Assembly: GCA_030715195.1 (NCBI GenBank)
Contig: JAUYVI010000002.1
Span: forward strand, 434,001-498,000
Direction of reading: 5' to 3'
Source of the DNA: Dongia sedimenti
GTDB taxonomy: Bacteria > Pseudomonadota > Alphaproteobacteria > Dongiales > Dongiaceae
DNA length: 64,000 nucleotides
Positions within the stretch are counted from its first letter, which is position 1, and the number at the start of each line of letters is the position of its first letter. Below the pieces are notes generated by a model that was not told the DNA's origin, searched no databases, and worked only from the letters and a program-made list of their open reading frames with translations. A program made the translations under genes and the position numbers. Positions 8,885 to 19,420 of the stretch are shown here, piece by piece.

Positions 8885-9811
8885 TCAGGCCTCGAGCAGG
8901 GCGGCGAGATGGGCGGCGGCACTTTCGCCGAGCGCCGCGAGATCGTAGCCACCTTCCAGAGTCGAGACTACGCGCCCGTCGCAGCAGGCGGCAGCGAGCG
9001 CGCAAAGCCGTTCCGTCGCCCAGTGATAGTCCTCGGTCTCGAAGTCCAGGGAGGCCAGCGGATCGCGGCGGTGCGCGTCGAAGCCGGCGGAGATCAGGAT
9101 CAGCTCCGGCCGGAACGCTTCGATCGCCGGCAGCACGGTCTTCTCCATCGCCGCGCGGAATTCCTCGGAGCCGGCGCCGGGCGGCAGCGGCACGTTGCAG
9201 ATATTGCCGACGCCGCGCTCGGCCATGGCGCCGGTGCCCGGATAAAGCGGCATCTGGTGGGTCGAGGCGAAGAATACGCTGGGATCGTGGTCGAAGATGT
9301 GCTGGGTGCCGTTGCCGTGATGGACGTCGAAATCCATCACCGCGACCCGCTCGAGCCCATGCACCACCCGCGCCTCGGCGGCGCCGATGGCGACGTTGTT
9401 GAAGATGCAGAAGCCCATGGCGCCGTCGCGCTCGGCATGATGTCCCGGCGGCCGCACCGCGCAGAAGGCATTCTTGAACTCGCCCTTGAGCACGGCGCCG
9501 ACCGCGGCGGTCACCGCCCCCGCGGCGCGCAAGGCGGCTTCGCCGGAACCGGGCGACAGCACGGTATCGCCGTCGAGCTGCGCCCAGCCGTCGTCCGGCA
9601 CCGCCGCCAGCGCGTGCCGCACGTACTCGGCGTCATGAACGCGCTCGATCTGCGCGATCTCGGCCAACGGCGCCTCGCGCCACTTGACGGCGTCGAACTC
9701 CGGCGCTTTCACCGCATGCAGGACGGCCGCCAGTCGCTGGATCCGTTCGGGATGGCCGGGCCCGGTATCATGCTGCAGGAAGGCCGCATGGGTGTAGAGC
9801 GCGGTGGTCAT
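8885..9811 (-). CDS. Histone deacetylase family (acetylpolyamine amidohydrolase-like) protein
   Basis: A 308-residue class II-type deacetylase. Zinc-site and active-site motifs are visible: RPPGHHAERDGAMGFCIFNN, DFDVHHGNGTQHIF and LISAGFDAHRRDPLA. Bacterial members deacetylate acetylpolyamines, acetoin-utilisation proteins or other acylated amines, and the substrate here is unknown. The ATG at 9811 overlaps the stop of the preceding lipocalin-sized secreted protein as ATGA. It is the last gene of a three-gene minus-strand unit with that protein and the DUF423 protein. The longer open frame upstream is a shadow. Confidence 0.9.
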   Translation of the reverse strand: MTTALYTHAAFLQHDTGPGHPERIQRLAAVLHAVKAPEFDAVKWREAPLAEIAQIERVHDAEYVRHALAAVPDDGWAQLDGDTVLSPGSGEAALRAAGAVTAAVGAVLKGEFKNAFCAVRPPGHHAERDGAMGFCIFNNVAIGAAEARVVHGLERVAVMDFDVHHGNGTQHIFDHDPSVFFASTHQMPLYPGTGAMAERGVGNICNVPLPPGAGSEEFRAAMEKTVLPAIEAFRPELILISAGFDAHRRDPLASLDFETEDYHWATERLCALAAACCDGRVVSTLEGGYDLAALGESAAAHLAALLEA

Positions 9812-10281
9812 TGCGCGTCCTCGGTTGGTTCGTCGTCTTCCGGCACCGCATCGGCGGCGGCGGCGGGCGGAGAATCGAGCGCCTCGGTGCCGGAGAGCCG
9901 ATGCAGCACCGCCTGCAGGCCGCCCTCCGACCATTGCAGCGTGCCCGGCTCCTGCGGGTTCCAGGCCGCGATCGCGAGATCCTGACCAAGGCAGGTCACC
10001 GTGATCGATCCGAGCTGCTCGGCAAAGCTCGGATTGCTGCAGCTGCCGCGGGTCAACGTCGCCACCGACTGCCGATCGATCCGCAGCACGCGCCCCCGCA
10101 ACGAATCCGCGGGTGCACTGCCGTCGATCCGATCGACCCGCCAGACGCCCACCAGCTTCTCGACCGGATCCATGGTCGCGCGGGTCAGGTCGACGGGACC
10201 GACCTCATCCTGCGCCAGGGCGAGACCGGGCACGCCGAGCAGCAAGAGGACGCCGATCAAGAAATCCGTTCGTCGCGCCAT
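9808..10281 (-). CDS. Secreted or periplasmic protein of unknown function
   Basis: A 157-residue protein with a clear signal peptide (MARRTDFLIGVLLLLGVPGLALAQ, cut expected after residue 24). The mature part contains KLVGVWRVDRIDG and regularly spaced hydrophobic strands, suggesting a small beta-sheet protein of the kind that begins 'LVGTWRL'. It has two cysteines and an acidic, alanine-rich C-terminus. I do not recognise a named family. It overlaps the DUF423 gene upstream by 25 bases and the deacetylase downstream by four, so the three are co-translated. Confidence 0.7.
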   Translation of the reverse strand: MARRTDFLIGVLLLLGVPGLALAQDEVGPVDLTRATMDPVEKLVGVWRVDRIDGSAPADSLRGRVLRIDRQSVATLTRGSCSNPSFAEQLGSITVTCLGQDLAIAAWNPQEPGTLQWSEGGLQAVLHRLSGTEALDSPPAAAADAVPEDDEPTEDAQ

Positions 10282-10640
10282 GCCTTCAATCCGAAACCCA
10301 GCAACAGGAGCCAACCCAGCAGCATCGCGAGACCGCCGAACGGCGTTACGTATGCGAACCAGCGCCAGCCGACCAGCGCCAATCCGTAGAGACTGCCGGA
10401 GAATAGCAAGGCGCCGAGACAAAAGCACGATCCGGCCCAGGCCCGCAGCCGCGCCCATCCGGCCGGCAATCCGATCAGGGCAAGCAAGGCCGCGGCGTGC
10501 CAAAGCTGATATTGCGCGCCGGTCTTGACCCATTCGCTCGCTTCCGGCCCGATGACGCTCACTGCGCCATGCGCCGCCCAGGCGCCGAACCCGACGCCGC
10601 ACAGCCCGTTGAACCCGGCCGCCGCCAGCCACTTTCCCAT
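10257..10640 (-). CDS. DUF423 family membrane protein
   Basis: A 127-residue protein with four hydrophobic helices. It begins AAAGFNGLCGVGFGAWAAHG and contains WVKTGAQYQLWHAAALL, the two signatures of the DUF423 (YgdD-like) family, whose function is unknown. GGAAGG precedes the ATG at 10640. It is first in the unit leading to the deacetylase and diverges from the paaG-like gene at 10731, leaving about 90 bp for both promoters. Confidence 0.87.
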   Translation of the reverse strand: MGKWLAAAGFNGLCGVGFGAWAAHGAVSVIGPEASEWVKTGAQYQLWHAAALLALIGLPAGWARLRAWAGSCFCLGALLFSGSLYGLALVGWRWFAYVTPFGGLAMLLGWLLLLGFGLKAWRDERIS

Positions 10641-10730
10641 GCCGCCACATCCTTCCGTCATTTGAATGGCTGTAGCATTGTTGACGCGCCATGGCATTAT
10701 CCCGCATCGACGCATCAGAGTGACCGATCC

Positions 10731-11516
10731 ATGACCGAAGCCAGCATCATCCTCGAGCGCCAGGGTGCCATCCGGCGCATCACCCTCAATCGCCCGGACA
10801 AGCTCAACAGCTTCACCCGCGCGATGCTGAGCGAGCTCGACGATGCGCTGACCGACATTTCCAACGACGACGAGGCGCGCGCCTTGATCATCACCGGTGC
10901 CGGCCGCGCCTTCTGCGCCGGACAGGATCTGCGCGAGGCCGGCGCGGTCGAGGACGGCGCCGCGGTCCGCGCGGTGGTCGAGCGGCTGTACAATCCGGCG
11001 ATCCGCCTGCTGCGCAGCCTGCAGATCCCGGTCCTCGCCGCGGTCAACGGCATCGCGGCCGGGGCCGGCGCCAGCCTGGCTATCGCCTGCGACCTGGTGA
11101 TCGCCGCGGAATCGGCGAGCTTCGTCCAGGCCTTCTCCAAGATCGGCCTCGTCCCCGATGCCGGCGGCAGCTATTTCATGCCGCGCCTGATCGGCTCCGC
11201 CCGCGCCCTCGGCCTCGCCTTGCTGGCCGAGCCGGTCGATGCCAAGACGGCGGCGCAATGGGGCCTGATCTGGAAGGCGGTGCCGGATGCCGACTTCCCC
11301 GACAGCATCGCCGAAATGGGCGAGCGCCTGGCCCAGCTGCCGACGGCGGCGGTCGCCCTGACCAAGCAGGCGCTCAATGCCAGCGGCCACCATTCGCTCG
11401 AGCAGCAATTGGCGCTGGAGGCGGAACTGCAGGGCCAAGCCGCTGAAACGGAAGACTTTCAGGAAGGCGTGCAGGCCTTCCTGGGCAAGCGCAGTCCGCG
11501 CTTCATCGGCCGCTAG
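10731..11516 (+). CDS. paaG: PaaG-type enoyl-CoA hydratase/isomerase
   Basis: A 261-residue crotonase-fold enzyme. The oxyanion-hole motifs GAGRAFCAGQDLRE and GIAAGAGASLAIACD, and especially FSKIGLVPDAGGSYFMPRL with the catalytic aspartate, match PaaG (2-(1,2-epoxy-1,2-dihydrophenyl)acetyl-CoA isomerase) more closely than generic EchA proteins. In the phenylacetate pathway PaaG converts the ring epoxide to oxepin-CoA. No other paa gene is in the window, so a general enoyl-CoA isomerase role remains possible. The ATG at 10731 matches the family start; an upstream extension of the frame has no support. Confidence 0.85.
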   Translation: MTEASIILERQGAIRRITLNRPDKLNSFTRAMLSELDDALTDISNDDEARALIITGAGRAFCAGQDLREAGAVEDGAAVRAVVERLYNPAIRLLRSLQIPVLAAVNGIAAGAGASLAIACDLVIAAESASFVQAFSKIGLVPDAGGSYFMPRLIGSARALGLALLAEPVDAKTAAQWGLIWKAVPDADFPDSIAEMGERLAQLPTAAVALTKQALNASGHHSLEQQLALEAELQGQAAETEDFQEGVQAFLGKRSPRFIGR

Positions 11517-11575
11517 CGCAGACCCGACTTTAGCTAAAATTTGAGACCAAGTTTCTGTTGTGCGATCCGCGAATT

Positions 11576-11596
11576 GGCGCATGAACTTAATGCGCC
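11576..11596. repeat. Inverted repeat between the paaG-like and kinase genes
   Basis: GGCGCAT (11576-11582) and ATGCGCC (11590-11596) form a perfect 7-bp stem around a 7-base loop in an AT-richer 196-bp gap. A CTTTCTTTAA run begins about ten bases later. It could be the terminator of the gene at 10731-11516 or an operator of the kinase gene at 11713. Confidence 0.4.
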
Positions 11597-11712
11597 GATG
11601 CAGCTTTCTTTAACGATTCTTTCACCTCAACTCGGCACGATCACATCATCGGGTACGGCTTCCTGCGTTTTCCTCCACCCCCGGGTGAAAGGGCGATACT
11701 CTGCGAGCCTCT

Positions 11713-14574
11713 ATGGTCGTCTCGACGACATTGCGGTCGATCCCCGCAGCAACCAGACGAATGGTGCGTCTTGTCATCAAGATGCTGCCCATCCTGGTGC
11801 TGGTCTGCGGCATCGCGCTCTCCTGGTATCTCGCCAATGTCATGCGCGGCGAGATCGAACGCACCGCCGAGGAACGCTTCGTCCATCAGATCGACCTGGT
11901 AAAGAAGCGCGTCGTCGAGCGGCTCGCGCATCTGACCCTGATCTCCGAGCTCGGGCTCGGCATGGTGCAGATCGTCAACAACACCAATCCCGATCAATGG
12001 ACCTCGTTCACCAACGGGCTTGATTGGAAGTCGCTGACCGGCCTGATCGGCATCGGCTATGCCGAGCGCGCGAAGCCCTATGCCGTCAGCCTGCTGACCC
12101 GGCTCTACACCTATTCGTCCGACATCTCGATCGAGTCTCTGGGCGATTCGCAGCCCGACCGCATCTATCCGGTGACCCTGTTCGAGCCGGCGTCGGCGGC
12201 GCCGAATTTCCTCGGCCTCGATCTCGCCTCCGACCGGCGCCTGCGCCAAGCGGCGGATCGCGCGATGACCAGCGGCCTCACCACGCTCTCGAAGGTGATG
12301 CAGAAGGAAACCGGCGAGATCGCCGGCTCCGCCTTCGTGCTGGCGCCGGTCTACACGCCGGGCAGCCAGCCGAAGAACGTCGACGAGCGGCGGACCCGCC
12401 TGGTCGGCTGGGTCGTGCTGCCGGTGCATTTCGACGAGCTGGTCAACGAAGCGGTGGCCGAGACCGCCAACGTGATCGACATCCAGGTCTTCATGGGGGC
12501 CGCGACGCCGGAGAACCTGCTCTACGGCACCGGCGACCTCGCCGCGCCCGCGCCGATGGCCGAGTCGGCCTTGTTCGACTTCGACATGGATGCGGTGCCG
12601 GCCTACACCCATCACGACATCCTGCAGTTCGCGGACCAGATGCTCACCTTCGAGTTCCGCGCCCGCCCGAATTTCCTGCTGCAGCGCGACACCAGGCTGC
12701 CCAGCGTGATGCTGACCACCGGCCTGGCGGCGAGCCTGCTTGCCGCCGGCATCATCTGGTCGCTCGGCCGCGCCCAGACCCGCGCCGAGCGCCTGGCGGC
12801 GGCGATGACCCAGGACCTGCGCGCGGCGAAGGACCAAGCCGAATCCGCCAACGTCGCCAAGACCCAGTTCCTCGCCACCATGAGCCACGAAATCCGCACG
12901 CCGATGAACGGCGTGCTCGGCATGGCCGGCCTGCTCTCCGACACCAAGCTCGACTCCCAGCAGCAGCATTTCGTCGAGGTGCTGCAGCAATCGGGCGAAT
13001 CGCTGCTCTCCATCATCAACGACATTCTCGACTTCGCGAAGGTCGAGGCCGGCAAGCTGGATCTCGAGAAGATCGAGTTCGAGCTGGTCTCGGTGATCGA
13101 CAGCACGATCGATCTGGTTTCCAGCCGCGCCCACACCAAGGGCATCGAGGTCGCGAGCTTCATCTCGCCGGAAGTCCCGACCATGCTGCAGGGCGACCCG
13201 GGCCGCTTGCGCCAGGTCATGATCAACCTGCTGTCCAACGCGGTGAAGTTCACCGAGAGCGGCGGCGTCAGCCTCACCGTGGAGCTGGCCGATGCCGGCC
13301 CCGACGAGGTGAAGCTGCATTTCTCGGTGCGCGACACCGGCATCGGCGTGCCCGAACTGGCGCGCACCAAGCTGTTCTCGCCGTTCAGCCAGGTCGATGC
13401 CTCGATGACCCGGCGCTTCGGCGGCACCGGTCTCGGCCTCGCCATCTGCAAGCAGATCGTCGATCTGATGCAGGGCGAGATCGGCGTCGATTCCCGCACC
13501 GGTTCCGACAGCGGCAGCACCTTCTGGTTCACCGCGCGCTTCGGCCTCGGCCGCGACCACGCCGACAACACCAATGCGGTCATCGCCAACAAGCTGCGCG
13601 GCCGGACCGTGCTGATCGTCGATGACAACACGATCAACCGCGAGATCTTCGCCCGCTACATGAGCGGCTTCGGCGCCCGCGTCCTCTCCTACGAGGATCC
13701 CGAAGTGCTGCTCGCCGACCTGGAGCGCAACGCGATCGCCATGCCGATCGCGCTCGCCATCGTCGACCACATGATGCCGAACTACACGGGTCCGGATTTC
13801 CTGAACGCCGCCCGCCGCATGCCCTGGGTCACGATCGAGAAATGCATCCTCTCCTCCTCCGCGGCGATGCTGAACCGGAGCCAGGTGCTGGAACTCGGCT
13901 ATGACGAGAGCCTGCCGAAGCCGGTGCGCCGCTCGGCGCTGGTCTCGGCGGTCGCGCAGGTTCTGGGTCTCGGCGAGCTGGCGCCGCATCGTCCGGCACC
14001 GACCGAGCTGCTACCGACCAGCGCCACCGGATCGCATCTCCGCGTCCTGGTGGTCGAGGACAACCAGGTGAACCAGCTGCTGGTGACGACCATTCTCGCC
14101 AAGGCCGGCATGCGGGCCGAGGTCGCGGCCAACGGCGTCGAAGCCGTGCAGGCGGTGCACCAGCGCAATTTCGACGTCATCCTGATGGATATGCAGATGC
14201 CGGAGATGGACGGTCTGGAGGCGACCCGGCGGATCCGCCAGCTGGGCGCCATGGGCCGCGCCGTGCCGATCATCGCCATGACCGCCAACGCGATGCAGGA
14301 AGACCGACGCCGTTGCCTTGAGGCCGGCATGAACGATTTCGTGGCCAAGCCGATCGATTCCGCGGAGCTCCTGCGCAAGATCGCCGCCCATTGCCGGGCC
14401 GAAATCGACGAGGCGGCGATGCATGCCGCGGCGCCGGTTTCCGGCCCCGAGACGGCCTCCCTCTCGGACGACCAGTCGGATGCGTTGCAAGACCTGCTGA
14501 GCGCGCTCGAACCGCTCGGTGTCATCGATCCGGAGCTTGCGCCCGAACCGGAATTGAAGCGGGTCATTCATTAG
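11713..14574 (+). CDS. CHASE-domain hybrid sensor histidine kinase with two receiver domains
   Basis: A 953-residue inner-membrane hybrid kinase. Helix 1 is at about residues 20-40. A periplasmic CHASE sensor domain follows ([16 protein letters not shown], then LIGIGYAER), and a second helix is near residue 335. HisKA carries [11 protein letters not shown] with H392; HATPase has [12 protein letters not shown] and GTGLGLAI. Receiver 1 has [10 protein letters not shown] with the acceptor in IVDHMMP (about D685). Receiver 2 has [11 protein letters not shown] and [10 protein letters not shown] (about D826). CHASE domains sense small extracellular ligands such as cytokinin-like molecules or peptides in other species. 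No response regulator or output gene is adjacent. An alternative start at the methionine of MVRLVIKML is possible. Confidence 0.9.
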   Translation: MVVSTTLRSIPAATRRMVRLVIKMLPILVLVCGIALSWYLANVMRGEIERTAEERFVHQIDLVKKRVVERLAHLTLISELGLGMVQIVNNTNPDQWTSFTNGLDWKSLTGLIGIGYAERAKPYAVSLLTRLYTYSSDISIESLGDSQPDRIYPVTLFEPASAAPNFLGLDLASDRRLRQAADRAMTSGLTTLSKVMQKETGEIAGSAFVLAPVYTPGSQPKNVDERRTRLVGWVVLPVHFDELVNEAVAETANVIDIQVFMGAATPENLLYGTGDLAAPAPMAESALFDFDMDAVPAYTHHDILQFADQMLTFEFRARPNFLLQRDTRLPSVMLTTGLAASLLAAGIIWSLGRAQTRAERLAAAMTQDLRAAKDQAESANVAKTQFLATMSHEIRTPMNGVLGMAGLLSDTKLDSQQQHFVEVLQQSGESLLSIINDILDFAKVEAGKLDLEKIEFELVSVIDSTIDLVSSRAHTKGIEVASFISPEVPTMLQGDPGRLRQVMINLLSNAVKFTESGGVSLTVELADAGPDEVKLHFSVRDTGIGVPELARTKLFSPFSQVDASMTRRFGGTGLGLAICKQIVDLMQGEIGVDSRTGSDSGSTFWFTARFGLGRDHADNTNAVIANKLRGRTVLIVDDNTINREIFARYMSGFGARVLSYEDPEVLLADLERNAIAMPIALAIVDHMMPNYTGPDFLNAARRMPWVTIEKCILSSSAAMLNRSQVLELGYDESLPKPVRRSALVSAVAQVLGLGELAPHRPAPTELLPTSATGSHLRVLVVEDNQVNQLLVTTILAKAGMRAEVAANGVEAVQAVHQRNFDVILMDMQMPEMDGLEATRRIRQLGAMGRAVPIIAMTANAMQEDRRRCLEAGMNDFVAKPIDSAELLRKIAAHCRAEIDEAAMHAAAPVSGPETASLSDDQSDALQDLLSALEPLGVIDPELAPEPELKRVIH

Positions 14575-14651
14575 CCCGAACGAGCCGATTTCACACTGGC
14601 CATTTCGGCCGCAGTCCCTATGATCGCCGCCGCCTAGGAACCGAGGGCCCG

Positions 14652-15427
<776 letters not shown>

Positions 15428-15431
<4 letters not shown>

Positions 15432-16381
15432 CCGCGCCGATCCTCGAACCGACGCTCGCCAATCTCGGGCTGGCCGCCGCCGCCCTGCGCGAGGGCAAGC
15501 TCGTCGCCTTCCCGACCGAGACGGTCTACGGGCTCGGCGGCGACGCCACCAGCGACCGCGCCGTCGCCGCGATCTACGCCGCCAAGGGTCGCCCGAGCTT
15601 CAATCCGCTGATCGTGCATGTCGGCAGCTTCACCGCCGCGAGCCGGCTGGTCGAGATGACGCCGCAGGCCGAGATCCTGGCACGCAAGTTCTGGCCGGGC
15701 GCGCTCACCCTTGTCCTGCCGCGCAAGCCGCGCTGCGGACTCTCGCTGCTGGTCAGCGCCGGGCTCGACAGCGCCGCGATCCGCGTGCCCGCGCATCCCG
15801 CGGCGCAGGGCCTGCTGCTGATGTGCGGCCTGCCCTTGGCGGCGCCCAGCGCCAATCCTTCGGGCAAGATGAGTCCGACGCGCGCCGAGCATGTGGCGGC
15901 GACGCTCGGCGACAAGGTGGCGGCGATCATCGACGGCGGCCCCTGCAAGGTCGGCATCGAATCCACCGTGGTCAGCCTGTTGAACGCGACGCCGCGCATC
16001 CTGCGGCCCGGCGGCATCACCGCCGAGCAGCTTGGCGAAGCCTTGCAAACGACCGTCGAGGCCGGATCGGAATCCGGACCGCTGCACAGTCCCGGTCAGC
16101 TCGAGAGTCACTACGCGCCGATCCTGCCGCTGCGGCTCAACGCGGATACGGTCGTGGCCGGCGAGGCGCTGCTCGCCTTCGGCGCCAGGCCGCCGGCGGC
16201 GGCTCTAGCGCGCAACCTCAGTGCGCAAGGCGATCTCGAAGAAGCGGCGGCCAATCTCTTCGCCATGCTGCGCGAGCTCGACCGGCCGGATTTCACCCGC
16301 ATCGCCGTGATGCCGATCCCCGAGACCGGCCTCGGCGTCGCGATCAACGACCGCCTGCGCCGCGCCGCGGCACCCCGCTAG
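15428..16381 (+). CDS. L-threonylcarbamoyladenylate synthase, Sua5 type
   Basis: A 317-residue protein with a full YrdC domain (GKLVAFPTETVYGLGGDA, KGRPSFNPLIVHV, PLAAPSANPSGKMSPT) and a C-terminal Sua5 domain, longer than stand-alone TsaC. It makes threonylcarbamoyl-AMP for the t6A37 modification of ANN-decoding tRNAs. Start is GTG at 15428, inside the stop of cysQ, so the two are translationally coupled. The linker SPGQLESHYAP is the conserved Sua5 junction. Confidence 0.92.
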
Positions 16382-16447
16382 GGCCTCGGAGGCTTCCCAA
16401 CCGGACTTGTTCCGGCGCATCATGTCGCTCCCACGGGAGAAGCATCC

Positions 16448-18205
16448 ATGTCCGATTACAACGCGCCGGTCGCCGACATCCTCTTCACCATGAAGACCGT
16501 CGCCGGGCTCGATGCGCTGACCGCCCTGCCCGGCTATGAAGACGCGACCGCGGAAACGGTGCAGGCGATCCTCGAGGAGGCCGGAAAGTTCGCCGGCGAA
16601 GTCCTGGCACCGCTCAATACCGTCGGCGATCGCGAGGGCTGCAAGCTCGAGAACGGCGTGGTGCGCACGCCGACCGGGTCCAAGGAAGCCTATCGCGGCT
16701 TTGCCGAGGCCGGCTGGAATGCCGTCGCCTTCGATCCGGACTATGGCGGCCAAGGCATGCCCTGGGTGCTGACCAGCGCGCTGCAGGAAATCTGGAACGC
16801 CGCCGACATGGCCTTCTCGCTCTGCCCGCTGCTGACTCAGGGCGCGATCGAAGCGCTGCAGCTCCATGGCACGCCGGAGCAGAAATCGACCTATCTGCCG
16901 AAGATGATCAGCGGCCAATGGACCGGCACGATGAATCTGACCGAGCCGCAGGCCGGGTCCGATCTCGGCGCGATCCGCAGCCGCGCCGAACCCACGGCCG
17001 AGGACGGCGTCTATCGTCTGACCGGGCAGAAGATCTTCATCACCTATGGCGAGCACGATTTCACGGAGAACATCGTGCACTTCGTCCTGGCGCGGCTGCC
17101 CGACGCGCCGGCCGGATCGAAAGGGATCTCGCTGTTCATCGTGCCGAAGTTCCTGCCGAATGCCGACGGCACGCCCGGCCAGCGCAACGACCTCCGCGTG
17201 GTCAGTCTCGAGCACAAGCTCGGCATCCATGCCTCGCCGACCTGCGTCATGGCCTATGGCGACAACGAGGGTGCTATCGCCTATCGCATCGGCGAGCCGC
17301 ATCGCGGCCTCGAATACATGTTCACCATGATGAACAACGCGCGGCTCGCGGTCGGCATCCAGGGCCTTGCCATCGCCGAGCGCGCCTACCAGCATGCCGT
17401 GGCTTACGCCCGTCAGCGGGTGCAGGGCGCGCCGGTCGACGGGAGCAAGGGTGCGCCGATCCTGCATCACCCGGATGTGCGGCGGAATCTCCTCACCATG
17501 CGCGCCTTGACCGAGGGCATGCGCGCTTTGGTGCTCTACTGCGCCGGCGCGCTCGATCGCGCGAAGCGCCATCCCGACCCGGCGGAGCGCGCGCGCAACC
17601 AGGCACTGACCGATCTGCTCATTCCGATCGTCAAGGCCTGGTGCACCGACCAGGGCGTGCGCGTGGCCTCGCTCGGCGTGCAAGTCCATGGCGGCGTCGG
17701 CTTCATCGAGCAGACCGGCGCCGCGCAGTATTTCCGCGATTCCAGGATCGCGCCAATCTACGAAGGCACCAACGGGATCCAGGCGATGGATCTCCTGGGT
17801 CGCAAGCTGCTGCGCGACCGGGGCCAGGCGATGCAGAGCCTGATCGCCGAAATCACCGGCAGCCTCGGCGCAGTCGACGACAAGGCTGCGCTCACCGCGG
17901 CGCTGCGCACGTTGGAACAGGCGACGGCCGCGCTGCTCAAGGCCGGACAGAACGATCTCCCCGCCGCACTCGCCGTCGCGACGCCCTATCTCGGCCTCTG
18001 CGGCACGGTGATCGCGGGCTGGCTCTTGGCGCGCAGCGCCGTCGAGGCGCGGAACCAATCTGGTCTCGCACCGGATTTCGTCACCGCCAAACAAGCCACT
18101 GCCGCCTTTTTCAGCAGCAACATCCTGGTCGAGGCTGAAACCGAGGCAGCGCGCGTGACCAAAGGTGGCGCCAGCACGCTCGCTTTCCCGCTCGACGCTT
18201 TCTGA
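16448..18205 (+). CDS. Acyl-CoA dehydrogenase (long form with C-terminal extension)
   Basis: A 585-residue flavoprotein in the long ACAD subgroup seen in proteobacteria. Visible signatures include MNLTEPQAGSDLGAIR, the GQKIFITYGEHDF substrate/FAD region, and QVHGGVGFIEQTGAAQYFRD near the C-terminus, followed by IYEGTNGIQAMDLLGRKL, the usual YEGTNGI FAD contact. It oxidises acyl-CoA to trans-2-enoyl-CoA and passes electrons to ETF. The chain length cannot be read. It stands alone behind a short gap, with GGGAGAAGC upstream of the ATG. Confidence 0.93.
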   Translation: MSDYNAPVADILFTMKTVAGLDALTALPGYEDATAETVQAILEEAGKFAGEVLAPLNTVGDREGCKLENGVVRTPTGSKEAYRGFAEAGWNAVAFDPDYGGQGMPWVLTSALQEIWNAADMAFSLCPLLTQGAIEALQLHGTPEQKSTYLPKMISGQWTGTMNLTEPQAGSDLGAIRSRAEPTAEDGVYRLTGQKIFITYGEHDFTENIVHFVLARLPDAPAGSKGISLFIVPKFLPNADGTPGQRNDLRVVSLEHKLGIHASPTCVMAYGDNEGAIAYRIGEPHRGLEYMFTMMNNARLAVGIQGLAIAERAYQHAVAYARQRVQGAPVDGSKGAPILHHPDVRRNLLTMRALTEGMRALVLYCAGALDRAKRHPDPAERARNQALTDLLIPIVKAWCTDQGVRVASLGVQVHGGVGFIEQTGAAQYFRDSRIAPIYEGTNGIQAMDLLGRKLLRDRGQAMQSLIAEITGSLGAVDDKAALTAALRTLEQATAALLKAGQNDLPAALAVATPYLGLCGTVIAGWLLARSAVEARNQSGLAPDFVTAKQATAAFFSSNILVEAETEAARVTKGGASTLAFPLDAF

Positions 18206-18208
18206 CGC

Positions 18209-18277
18209 CAATTCCACATCTGTTGACCAGTTTTGGCTTTGCGGAGCGCTCCAACTTCGTGTTTGATGTTGGAATTG
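18209..18277. promoter_or_regulatory. Long-range inverted repeat upstream of the glycine-betaine transporter
   Basis: CAATTCCACATC (18209-18220) pairs with GATGTTGGAATTG (18265-18277) with one bulged base. Between them lies the perfect 10-bp palindrome GGAGCGCTCC (18243-18252). The structure sits between the acyl-CoA dehydrogenase stop and the binding-protein start at 18401. It could be the terminator of the former or a leader/operator of the latter; neither role is shown. Confidence 0.4.
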
Positions 18278-18400
18278 CGGCTGGACGACGCATCCTTTCC
18301 CATCCGCTATTGCATCACCGAGGAGCGACGACGATCCAGAATCCAACGTGAAGACAGGGCATCTCCGGGGCCTGTACCGGAGCAACAGGGAGGCCAAAAA

Positions 18401-19366
18401 ATGAAAAGCTTGTTGTCAGGCGTGTTGAGCGCCGCAGTCTTGAGTTACGGAATCCTCGCGGCGGGAACGCCTGCCGCGCATGCCGATCCGGAGAGCACCG
18501 ATCCGATCAAGATCGCGCTGTTCGACTGGACCAGCGTCAACATCAACGCGACCATTCTTTCCAAAATCCTGAAGGCCAAGGGCTACAACGTCGAGCTAGT
18601 GACCTCCGACTATCTCTCCAGTCTGCAGACCGGGTTGCAGACCGGCGATCTCACCGTCGGCATGGAATACTGGGATACGACCGCGGGCGAGGCGATGAAG
18701 GCCGCCGATGACAGCGGCAAGACCGAGAAGGTCGGCGCACTCGGGCCCAAAGCGAAAGAAGAGTGGTGGTATCCCGAGTATATGAAGGAGAAGTGCCCAG
18801 GCCTCCCGAACTGGGAGGCGCTGAAGGATCCGAAATGCGCCGAGGCCTTCTCCACGCCTGAGACCGCACCGAAGGGCCGCTATGTCGGCGGTCCGGAATC
18901 CTGGGGCGGCTTTGACGACGAGCGGGTCGAGGCGCTCGGCCTGCCCTTCACCGTCATTCATGCCAGCGACCAGACGATGTTCGCCGAACTCGAATCCGCC
19001 TACCAGCGCAAGGCGCCGATCATGATGTGGATCTACAGCCCGCATTGGGCCACCGCCAAATACAAGGGCGAGTGGGTCGAGTTCCCGGAGCACACGCCGG
19101 AATGCTACACCGACCCGAAATGGGGCCTCAATCCCGACCTCGCCTATGACTGCGGCAAGCCGCATGGCGAGATCTGGAAATATGTCTGGGGCGGCATGAA
19201 GGACAAGTGGCCGGGCGCCTACGCCATCGCCAAGAACTACACGATCTCGACCGAGGACCTGAACGCACTTTCCGGCCAGTTCGATCTCGAGAACAAGTCC
19301 ATGGACGAAGTCGCCGACGCCTGGATCGCCAAGAACCAGAGCACGATCGACGGCTGGTCGAAATAG
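18401..19366 (+). CDS. Glycine betaine/proline-type ABC transporter substrate-binding protein (OpuAC/ProX family)
   Basis: A 321-residue periplasmic protein with a Sec signal peptide (MKSLLSGVLSAAVLSYGI, cleavage near AHA at residue 27). The mature start IKIALFDWTSVNINATILSK and the tryptophan-rich stretches MEYWDT, EEWWYPEYM and WGGMKDKWPG fit the aromatic box that binds quaternary amines. AGGGAGG ends 7 bases before the ATG. It leads an operon with the ATPase and double permease. Betaine, choline or a related osmolyte is the likely ligand, but the exact one is not known. A strong hairpin follows the stop. Confidence 0.9.
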   Translation: MKSLLSGVLSAAVLSYGILAAGTPAAHADPESTDPIKIALFDWTSVNINATILSKILKAKGYNVELVTSDYLSSLQTGLQTGDLTVGMEYWDTTAGEAMKAADDSGKTEKVGALGPKAKEEWWYPEYMKEKCPGLPNWEALKDPKCAEAFSTPETAPKGRYVGGPESWGGFDDERVEALGLPFTVIHASDQTMFAELESAYQRKAPIMMWIYSPHWATAKYKGEWVEFPEHTPECYTDPKWGLNPDLAYDCGKPHGEIWKYVWGGMKDKWPGAYAIAKNYTISTEDLNALSGQFDLENKSMDEVADAWIAKNQSTIDGWSK

Positions 19367-19382
19367 CGACCGAGTGCAGGTG

Positions 19383-19416
19383 AATCCGCGCCGGCTGGCG
19401 GCAGCCGGCGCGGATT
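19383..19416 (+). promoter_or_regulatory. Intercistronic 15-bp perfect hairpin after the binding-protein gene
   Basis: AATCCGCGCCGGCTG (19383-19397) and CAGCCGGCGCGGATT (19402-19416) form a perfect 15-bp stem with a GCGG loop, between the binding-protein stop and the ATPase start. No U-tract follows, so it is more likely a 3'-end stabiliser or partial terminator that keeps binding-protein mRNA above that of the membrane subunits. Confidence 0.65.
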
Positions 19417-19420
19417 GCTG

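Noticed and set aside
11641-13989. A 782-codon minus-strand frame antisense to the CHASE kinase
   Set aside because: No recognisable domain, and composition typical of antisense reading; the kinase is certain.
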